From: Bacteroidales bacterium UBA1711
Lineage (GTDB): Bacteria; Bacteroidota; Bacteroidia; Bacteroidales; P3
Direction: 5' to 3'
Length of the DNA: 11,621 bases
Assembly (NCBI GenBank): GCA_002317325.1
Contig: DCJB01000091.1
Coordinates: forward strand, 1 to 11,621
The notes under the pieces were generated by a model, which saw only the letters and a program-made list of their open reading frames with translations, was not told the origin of the DNA and searched no databases. Every line of letters begins with the position of its first letter. Position 1 is the first letter of the stretch. Positions 6,281-11,621 of this stretch are shown piece after piece. The translations under genes were made by a program, and so were the position numbers.

Positions 6281-8158
6281 ATGAAACTGGAACTCCTATC
6301 ACCCGCCAAGAACTACGAACAAGGCTGCGAAGCCGTGAACCACGGTGCCGACGCAGTGTATATAGGAGCCCCCTGCTTCGGGGCCCGGGCGGCCGCCGGC
6401 AACCGCCTTGACGACATAGAGCGGCTGGCGCGCTATGCCCACGTATATGGGGCCAAGGTGTTTGTCACCGTCAACACCCTGCTTTTCGACTCCGAGATTG
6501 AGGAGGCGGCAGACATGATACACCAACTCTACAACGCCGGAGCCGACGCGGCCATCATACAAGACCTCGGACTGCTGGAATGCGACCTGCCGCCCATAGA
6601 ACTGCACGCCTCCACCCAGACGCACAATGCCAGTACCGAGCGTATAAAGTTCATGGAACAAGTAGGTTTCAGCCGAGTAATACTGGCGCGAGAAACCTCG
6701 CTCGCCCAGATGGAGGAGATTCGGCGTTCCACGACGGTGGAATTGGAAGCCTTCGTACAAGGGGCCTTGTGCGTGAGCTATAGCGGACAGTGCTACATGA
6801 GCCAATACCTCAGCGGAACCAGCGGGAACCGAGGCCGCTGCGGCCAACCCTGCAGGTCGGCCTACGACCTGTGCGACAGCGAAGGGGCCGTGTTGCGGAA
6901 GAACGAACACCTGCTCTCGCTCAAAGACTTCTCAGCCGCCCGACACCTGCGGCAGATGGCAGAGGCCGGAATCACTTCGTTCAAAATTGAGGGGCGGCTG
7001 AAAGACATGAACTATGTGAAGAACGTCACCGCCTACTACCGCCAGCTCCTCGACGACATCATTGACTCCGAAGCGGACCAAGGCCTCGTCCGGGCCTCCT
7101 CGGGACGCTGCCGCTTCTTCTTCGTCCCCGACCTCGAGAAGACATTCAACCGAGGCTTCACCGACTATTTCCTCAGCGGCCGCCAGCCCATGGCAACCAT
7201 AACTACGCAAAAATCCCTTGGTAAAAAAGTTGGAACCATCATACGCGCAAAAGACTGCACACTCACGCTGAAGACCCGAGAAACAGTCGTTCCCGGCGAC
7301 GGGCTCTGCTTCTTCAACAGCCGAGGGGTACTCGAGGGCTTCCTCGTCAACCAGGTGCAAGGCGCCGTCATCCGTCCCAACCGGATGCCACAAGACATAC
7401 CCGCCGGAGCAGAGATATGGCGCAACAACGACCAAACATTTGAGAAGCAACTGCAAGGGAACAGCGCCATCCGCAAGATACCGGTCCGCCTGAGGCTGAC
7501 CGAAACCGCAGAGGGCATCCGTCTGCTGCTGACTGACGAGGAAGGCCATGAGGCGGCAGCAGAAACCGTCTGCCCCAAAGAACCGGCACACCAGCCGGCA
7601 CGAGCCCTCCAGCAGACCGAGCGACAACTCAGCAAACTGGGCGACACCCCATTTGAAGCCGCAGAAATTCGAGCAGAATGCGCCCGGCCCTACTTTCTGG
7701 CCGCGGCACTCCTCAACGACCTCCGCCGACGGGCAACAACAATGCTTGAAGAGCGACGAATTGCGGCACACCTCGCCCAACGAGGAGCGGCTCCCACCCT
7801 CGCCCAACGACGGGACAACCGCACCCCCTATTACCAAACCGCCCTTGACTACCGGGCAAACGTAGTCAACGCCAAAGCCGAACTCTTCTACCAGCGCCAC
7901 GGAGCGACCATCGCGGAACACGGAGTAGAAGAGACCCACAAATACGACGGCAAGGCATTGATGACCACAAAATACTGTCTCCGATACGAACTGGGAATGT
8001 GCCTCCGACAGACTGCAACGACCAACAACAGGGAGCCAAAGCCTCCCACAGGGCCGCTATACCTCCGCAACAACAAAAATCGTTTCCTCTTGGAGTTCGA
8101 CTGCAAGCAGTGCCTCATGCGCGTGATTGCCCTTACGGCGCAACCCCAGACCGATTGA
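6281..8158 (+). CDS. U32-family protein, RlhA-like (probable 23S rRNA hydroxylase)
   Basis: A 625-residue cytoplasmic protein starting 8 bases after the glycosyltransferase stop, so very likely cotranscribed with it. It opens with ELLSPAKNYEQGCEAVNHGA and has the U32 barrel landmarks HASTQTHN (109-116) and ALCVSYSGQCYMSQYLSG (162-179), then GNRGRCGQPCR (182-192). Cys164, Cys171, Cys187 and Cys191 match the 4Fe-4S cysteine pattern of U32 proteins. A long insert after about residue 300 resembles the extra domain of long U32 members. A final segment has TTKYCLRYELGMC and FDCKQC (Cys566, 574, 608, 611), possibly a second metal site. Databases call the family peptidases, but characterised long members such as E. 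coli RlhA hydroxylate C2501 of 23S rRNA using iron-sulfur chemistry and prephenate. RNA modification is the better guess; the exact target is inferred. Confidence 0.9.
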   Translation: MKLELLSPAKNYEQGCEAVNHGADAVYIGAPCFGARAAAGNRLDDIERLARYAHVYGAKVFVTVNTLLFDSEIEEAADMIHQLYNAGADAAIIQDLGLLECDLPPIELHASTQTHNASTERIKFMEQVGFSRVILARETSLAQMEEIRRSTTVELEAFVQGALCVSYSGQCYMSQYLSGTSGNRGRCGQPCRSAYDLCDSEGAVLRKNEHLLSLKDFSAARHLRQMAEAGITSFKIEGRLKDMNYVKNVTAYYRQLLDDIIDSEADQGLVRASSGRCRFFFVPDLEKTFNRGFTDYFLSGRQPMATITTQKSLGKKVGTIIRAKDCTLTLKTRETVVPGDGLCFFNSRGVLEGFLVNQVQGAVIRPNRMPQDIPAGAEIWRNNDQTFEKQLQGNSAIRKIPVRLRLTETAEGIRLLLTDEEGHEAAAETVCPKEPAHQPARALQQTERQLSKLGDTPFEAAEIRAECARPYFLAAALLNDLRRRATTMLEERRIAAHLAQRGAAPTLAQRRDNRTPYYQTALDYRANVVNAKAELFYQRHGATIAEHGVEETHKYDGKALMTTKYCLRYELGMCLRQTATTNNREPKPPTGPLYLRNNKNRFLLEFDCKQCLMRVIALTAQPQTD

Positions 8159-8258
8159 ACAAAGACTGACGCGCCCCGTGCCGACACAAGCCCTACAAGG
8201 GAAGCCCGTGCGAGAAACTGACGCAGAGAAACGGTGAACCAACCACCGCCGCACAGAT

Positions 8259-8287
8259 TGCTGGTTGAACACCTACTGCTGGTTGAA
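8259..8287. repeat. 18-bp imperfect tandem duplication at the stop of the MntP-like gene
   Basis: Plus-strand TGCTGGTTGAA occurs at 8259-8269 and again at 8277-8287, a period of 18 bases. Read on the minus strand the second copy encodes the last residues FNQQ and the stop. The copy beyond the stop would encode FNQQ again, so a six-codon unit was duplicated across the stop codon; the full 18-base units agree at 15 positions. Confidence 0.6.
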
Positions 8288-8839
8288 GAAGGCGCCTTTG
8301 ATGGCAAAAATGAGGAGAAAGAGCACCCCAATCAGCTGCCAGCGGCGAGCACGGATGACCTTCTTGCGGCGACCCAACATGACCCCCAAGTAGCAGAGGA
8401 GCAGTGTGACGGAGAAGAGGGGGAGCGACGAGCGCCACAATTCCTCCTCGAAGGGGAAGCGGAAGCCGAGACCGAGGCCGATGAAAAGGCAGTTGGTGCC
8501 AGTAGCAACACCAAGAAACAGACTGGTAGAAAAGCGTGAGATGTCATACGCCTGAGGCTGGCGATTGCCCTTGCGGAAGGCGGCGAAGAACAAACGCAAT
8601 GCCACCACCACGAAAAGGCCGAGGAAGACCAAGTCGTCAAATTCGGGCAGACCGAACCGCAGGACGTTGCCCACCCACAGGCCGAAGAGAAAGAGAAGAG
8701 AATGCTCAACACCCATGAGGGCGGAGAGAGCCAGACCCCGGGTAAGTCGGACGGGATTCTTGAGTGTGCAGATACGCAGCTGAACGAGCGAAGGCACAGC
8801 GAGAGCGAAGGCGAGGATGAAGTATTCGACTACTGACAT
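8273..8839 (-). CDS. MntP-fold membrane protein lacking the manganese-exporter aspartates
   Basis: A 188-residue protein with six predicted membrane helices. It aligns along its whole length with E. coli MntP: LAFALAVPSLVQ (9-20) matches the TM1 motif LAFGMSMDAFAA, GVEHSLLFLFGLWVG (43-57) matches GAVETLTPLIGWGMG, and VATGTNCLFIGLGLGF (111-126) matches IATSLDAMAVGVGLAF. In MntP the two aspartates of these TM1 and TM4 motifs (D16, D118) are needed for manganese export. Here they are Pro16 and Asn116, so a manganese pump is unlikely and the substrate is unknown. The ATG at 8839 overlaps the rsmA stop by 10 bases, implying translational coupling. The gene is convergent with the U32 gene, with a 114-base gap at 8159-8272 in which I see no clear terminator. 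Confidence 0.75.
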   Translation of the reverse strand: MSVVEYFILAFALAVPSLVQLRICTLKNPVRLTRGLALSALMGVEHSLLFLFGLWVGNVLRFGLPEFDDLVFLGLFVVVALRLFFAAFRKGNRQPQAYDISRFSTSLFLGVATGTNCLFIGLGLGFRFPFEEELWRSSLPLFSVTLLLCYLGVMLGRRKKVIRARRWQLIGVLFLLIFAIKGAFFNQQ

Positions 8840-9591
8840 GGGAGGAGATTGGTGATGGTGACAAACTGGGCGACGGAGAGTTGCTCGGCCCGCAGCGAGA
8901 GGAGGTCATCGGGGATAGCACTGAGCGGGCAGTCGAGGGCGCGGAGGGCGTTGCGGAGAGTTTTGCGGCGCTGGTTAAAGCCCGCCTTCACCACCCGTAA
9001 GAAGAGCCGTTCGTCGCAAGAGAGCGACTCCACCCCGTTGCGCCGCAGCCGTATGACGGCAGACTTCACCTTTGGGGGCGGGTTGAAGACCTGTTCAGAA
9101 ACAGTGAAGAGGTACTCAATATCGTAGAAAGCCGAGAGGAGGACGCTGAGAATGCCGTAGGCCTTGGAGCCCGGGCGTGCGGCCACCCGCTCGGCCACCT
9201 CCTTTTGGAACATACCCACCACCTCGGGGATACGGTCGCGATTGTCGAAGACCTTGAAGAGAATCTGCGAGGAGATATTATAGGGGAAATTGCCAATGAG
9301 AGCGAAGGGCTGGGCGAAGAGGCCGGAAAGATCGGCGGCGAGAAAATCGCCCTCCAGCACCCGCAGAGAAGGATAGCGGCTGTGGAGGTAATCCACCGAC
9401 TCAGAATCTATCTCAATGGCCCAGAAGTCAATGCCGGGACGGTTGAGGAGGTGTTTGGTGAGCACCCCCATTCCGGGACCAATCTCCAGCACTCGGGGCG
9501 AATCTCCCGTGAGGCTATCAACAATACGACAGGCGATAACTTCGTCGGTGAGGAAATGCTGTCCTAAATGTTTCTTTGCTCTAACATCCAT
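8830..9591 (-). CDS. rsmA: 16S rRNA (adenine1518-N6/adenine1519-N6)-dimethyltransferase
   Basis: RsmA (KsgA) dimethylates two adjacent adenines in the 3'-end hairpin of 16S rRNA using S-adenosylmethionine, a late check on small-subunit assembly. The 253-residue product has all family landmarks: KKHLGQHFL (6-14), the SAM-binding EIGPGMG (36-42), the acidic strand end IEID (59-62), GDF (81-83), the catalytic NFPYN (101-105), FNPPPKVKSAVIRL (169-182) and FNQRRKTLRN (205-214). I chose the ATG at 9591-9589, giving MDVRAKKHLGQHF, the normal start. The frame also has an ATG at 9633 that would add 14 unusual residues. It follows the TPR gene by 72 bases and overlaps the MntP-like gene by 10 bases. 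Confidence 0.97.
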   Translation of the reverse strand: MDVRAKKHLGQHFLTDEVIACRIVDSLTGDSPRVLEIGPGMGVLTKHLLNRPGIDFWAIEIDSESVDYLHSRYPSLRVLEGDFLAADLSGLFAQPFALIGNFPYNISSQILFKVFDNRDRIPEVVGMFQKEVAERVAARPGSKAYGILSVLLSAFYDIEYLFTVSEQVFNPPPKVKSAVIRLRRNGVESLSCDERLFLRVVKAGFNQRRKTLRNALRALDCPLSAIPDDLLSLRAEQLSVAQFVTITNLLPCQ

Positions 9592-9663
9592 GGGTTTTGC
9601 GTGGTTGGGGGCGGTTGCATGATGAACGTTCAAGGAACCAAATTATTGCAATAGGAGGAGCGA

Positions 9664-11556
9664 TTAGGGTGTTTTGAGTGCAGCAAGCCGCTTGCGCGAC
9701 TGGTCGGCATAGAGGCTGAGGGGATAGTCGAGAAGCAGCCGCTCATAGCACGAGCTGGCACGCTGGGGGTTCGAGAGCCGTTCCTCGTTGAGTTGGGCAA
9801 GGAGGAAGAGTGCATCGTCGGCCAGCAGGTCATCAGGATAGAGGTCGATAAGCTGCTGGAGGAGCGAATCGGCCTCTGCATAGTGCTGCTGCCGGATACG
9901 GATGCGTGCTTTTTGGAGAAGCACCTCGTCAAAGAGCGGATGCGAAAGTGCCGAAGAGGCGACGCGGTCGAAAGCTTCCCAAGCCGAGTCGAGACGGTTC
10001 TGATAGAGCATAAGGTCGGCCGCAGCGTACTGTTCGAGGAGGGTGAAAGTACTGTCCTCCTCCATATTGTCACTGATGAGGAGCGAAAGTTCCATGGCAT
10101 CGTTGGCGATAAGCTTAGAAGTGGAAGCCCGGAGGACGTTGAGCTGAGTGACGGCCCAAAGGAAGTCATGATTGAAATAAGAGAGCCGGGCGTTGCGGAA
10201 CTTGGCTTGGGAGCCGAGGATGTCGTTCTTGTTCGCCTTCTCGACCTGCATAAAGAGGAGCGACGCGTCCCACACTTCGCCGGCAAAAAGGAGCAAGTCT
10301 CCCAATTCGAGCTTCACCTCGTCGCGCAGCCGAGAGGGGAGTTTGGGGAGGGCGAGGAGGTCGTAGAGGAGGTCGGCAGCGGGCTGCACGCTGTCGGCGT
10401 AGTACGCCAAAAGCTGGGCGCAGTTGCGCATGAGCTGTGCCGTAGATACATTCTTGCCCAACTCGTTGAGGGCGGACTCATAGTCGGCGACCAGGTTTTG
10501 GAGGAGGCGGTTTTCGATGGGGAAATTGCGGTTGAGCCGGTCGAACCGCACCTCCAACAGTCCCACCCGGCTGTCGAAGTAGTGCGGGTGTTCGGGGCCG
10601 CGTCCTACAAGGACGGCGTAGCACTGCTCAGCCACGTCGAAAGCCTCGTTAGAACGGGCAATTGAGGCCACCCGGAGCAGCACCTCGCCTCCCTGTTCGG
10701 GGAAGCGGCGGTCAACAGCCCTTGCCTGTTGGAGTGCAAAGGCAAAATCCTTCTGCTGGATGGAGAACCATATCATCATTTCGAGGAGCTGCTGGTTGTC
10801 GGGGTGCTGCTGGATGCGGCTGACCAATGCGTCACGCAGCCCAACAGCAAGGCTTGGGGCAGAAGCCTCGGCCAGCACGCGAGAGAGCGACACCTGGACA
10901 GAGTTCATCATCGCGGGCTGTTTCTCCAAGAGGTCGAGGTATTCGAGCATCATCTGCTCATAATTGCCCGTGCGCTCATATAGTCCTGCCAACTCGCCGA
11001 CGAAGAGGTAGCGATTGTCTGATTTCTGCCGCACCCGGAGATAGACACGGATGGCGTATTCGGGGCGGCCCGCCGTCTCGAAAGCCTGAGCAAGTTCAGA
11101 AATCTGCTTGCCATCGAAACCCACATGTTCCAATGCCTCCTCAAAATGACGGACGGCCTTCTTCCGCTCCCCACGTCGCTCACAGAGACTGCCGAGGTCA
11201 ACGTAGAGGCCCAACTCGTTAGGATACTGTCGCAAACGGCGGCGGGCCAACCTTTCGGCATCGGAGAACTGCTCCAACTCGGCGTATGAGCGGAAAAGCA
11301 TACGGTAATAGAACTGGTTGGGATAGCGATTATAAAGGCCCTCATAAAGTTGGGAAGCCTGAGCAAAGTCACCGTTCCCAAAATAGTGGGCGGCCAATTG
11401 CTCGTCGGACTGCTGGGCGCGTGCGGGGACGGCGAGAAGGAGCAGCAAAAACAGAGAACACAACGATACAGCCGGGGAAGCCGATAGCCTCCTTCTCCGG
11501 CCGCCACGACGGAAAGTCCGCCTGCACCCATTATCAAGGGCTGAGACTCCTTGCAT
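9664..11556 (-). CDS. Exported tetratricopeptide-repeat protein
   Basis: 630 residues from the ATG at 11556. The N-terminus has an Arg-rich segment (about 12-23), a Leu-rich hydrophobic core and VPARA before Gln48, consistent with a signal peptide and a periplasmic or envelope location. The rest is nearly all helical pairs of TPR type, with clear repeats near residues 52-160, and again near 550-625, where the pattern of YAEADSLLQQLIDLYPDD resembles YbgF/BamD-type repeats. No catalytic domain is visible; such proteins are scaffolds for complexes. The specific partner cannot be named. The frame is open up to an ATG at 11595, but that codon lies between the tRNA and its terminator, so it is unlikely. 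Even the 11556 ATG is only 5 bases past the terminator T-run; a TTG at 11463 is a weaker alternative. Followed by rsmA, 72 bases downstream. Confidence 0.85.
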   Translation of the reverse strand: MQGVSALDNGCRRTFRRGGRRRRLSASPAVSLCSLFLLLLLAVPARAQQSDEQLAAHYFGNGDFAQASQLYEGLYNRYPNQFYYRMLFRSYAELEQFSDAERLARRRLRQYPNELGLYVDLGSLCERRGERKKAVRHFEEALEHVGFDGKQISELAQAFETAGRPEYAIRVYLRVRQKSDNRYLFVGELAGLYERTGNYEQMMLEYLDLLEKQPAMMNSVQVSLSRVLAEASAPSLAVGLRDALVSRIQQHPDNQQLLEMMIWFSIQQKDFAFALQQARAVDRRFPEQGGEVLLRVASIARSNEAFDVAEQCYAVLVGRGPEHPHYFDSRVGLLEVRFDRLNRNFPIENRLLQNLVADYESALNELGKNVSTAQLMRNCAQLLAYYADSVQPAADLLYDLLALPKLPSRLRDEVKLELGDLLLFAGEVWDASLLFMQVEKANKNDILGSQAKFRNARLSYFNHDFLWAVTQLNVLRASTSKLIANDAMELSLLISDNMEEDSTFTLLEQYAAADLMLYQNRLDSAWEAFDRVASSALSHPLFDEVLLQKARIRIRQQHYAEADSLLQQLIDLYPDDLLADDALFLLAQLNEERLSNPQRASSCYERLLLDYPLSLYADQSRKRLAALKTP

Positions 11557-11561
11557 GATAC

Positions 11562-11587
11562 AAAAAAACCGGAAGGATTCTCCCGGT
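11562..11587 (-). terminator. Rho-independent terminator after the tRNA
   Basis: On the minus strand ACCGGGA (11587-11581) pairs with TTCCGGT (11574-11568) in a 7-bp stem with one G-U pair and a 6-base loop, followed by six T residues (11567-11562). It lies 10 bases after the tRNA 3' end and 5 bases before the chosen ATG of the TPR gene. Confidence 0.8.
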
Positions 11588-11597
11588 ATCGTCATAG

Positions 11598-11621
11598 TGA
11601 TTAAGCTGGGATTCGAACCCA
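11598..11621 (-). tRNA. tRNA, 3' fragment (isotype not determinable)
   Basis: Read on the minus strand the last 24 bases give TGGG, the loop TTCGAAT and CCCAG, which form a T-arm whose outermost pair needs one base beyond the window. The acceptor 3' strand CTTAATC and a discriminator A follow. No CCA is encoded, as is common in Bacteroidetes. The anticodon lies outside the window, so the amino acid is unknown; the matching 5' acceptor strand should read GATTAAG or a wobble variant. Confidence 0.78.

Noticed and set aside
6932..7939. A 335-codon minus-strand frame inside the U32 gene
   Set aside because: No recognisable domain or start context, and the U32 gene on the plus strand has conserved motifs across the same span.
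6281..8158. Naming the U32 protein a collagenase-type peptidase
   Set aside because: The family label is historical; the iron-sulfur cysteine pattern fits RNA-modifying or hydroxylating members, and no protease catalytic site is visible.
8159..8272. Short direct repeats (ACTGACGC at 8165-8172 and 8217-8224; CCCGTGC at 8175-8181 and 8205-8211) and a 4-bp hairpin in the convergent gap
   Set aside because: The repeats have different spacings and no array structure, and the hairpin is too weak and lacks a T-run to call a terminator.
8273..8839. Naming the MntP-like gene mntP
   Set aside because: Both aspartates required for manganese export in E. coli MntP are absent, so the symbol would overstate the function.
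9592..9633. A longer rsmA start at 9633
   Set aside because: The 14 extra residues do not match the family's N-terminus. It stays possible, but the ATG at 9591 is preferred.
9793..10665. A 290-codon plus-strand frame opposite the TPR gene
   Set aside because: Composition (Glu, Val, Gly rich) and position fit the complement of TPR helices; no motif or signal supports it.

Overview
The window looks like a chromosomal segment of an anaerobic, amino-acid-fermenting member of the Bacteroidales with fairly high GC. The grounds are: a divergent promoter region with the Bacteroidetes-type TTTG / TAnnTTTG signature, a tRNA without an encoded CCA, two genes of the lysine-to-butyrate fermentation route (atoD, kal), and a C-terminal segment on a secreted peptidase that resembles a type IX secretion (T9SS) sorting signal. 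I cannot fix the genus. No insertion sequence, CRISPR array, phage gene or rRNA is visible, and no gene-free stretch exceeds about 220 bases.

Left block (1-2533, minus strand). Reading in the direction of transcription: atoD (alpha subunit of an acetate/acetoacetate-type CoA-transferase), kal (3-aminobutyryl-CoA ammonia-lyase), a strong intrinsic terminator plus a second hairpin, a divergent sodium:dicarboxylate-fold (SDF) symporter, and the first 54 codons of a YifB/ComM-type AAA ATPase that runs off the left edge. atoD and kal fit the 3,5-diaminohexanoate route of lysine fermentation. The partner beta subunit (atoA) and the other lysine genes are not in the window. The symporter lacks the arginine that binds acidic side chains in this family, so it may serve a non-acidic substrate.

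Middle block (2752-8158, plus strand). A promoter at about 2670-2701 drives a probable five-gene unit: a small secreted protein of unknown function, a GtrA-family membrane protein, a secreted M14 zinc carboxypeptidase with a shortened T9SS-like tail, a soluble family 2 glycosyltransferase that overlaps the peptidase gene, and a long U32-family protein related to the 23S rRNA hydroxylase RlhA. The first four point to the cell envelope; the U32 protein is more likely a housekeeping RNA-modification enzyme.

Right block (8273-11621, minus strand), convergent with the middle block: a 3'-terminal tRNA fragment with its own terminator, a large exported TPR protein, rsmA (ksgA), and an MntP-fold membrane protein whose start overlaps the rsmA stop. 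The MntP-like protein has lost both aspartates that define manganese exporters.

Most of the window is ordinary Bacteroidales gene content. The parts most worth a second look are the symporter and the MntP-like protein, both with altered functional sites, the tandem hairpins between kal and the symporter, and the shortened sorting tail on the peptidase. I do not see convincing evidence for a wholly new multi-gene system.
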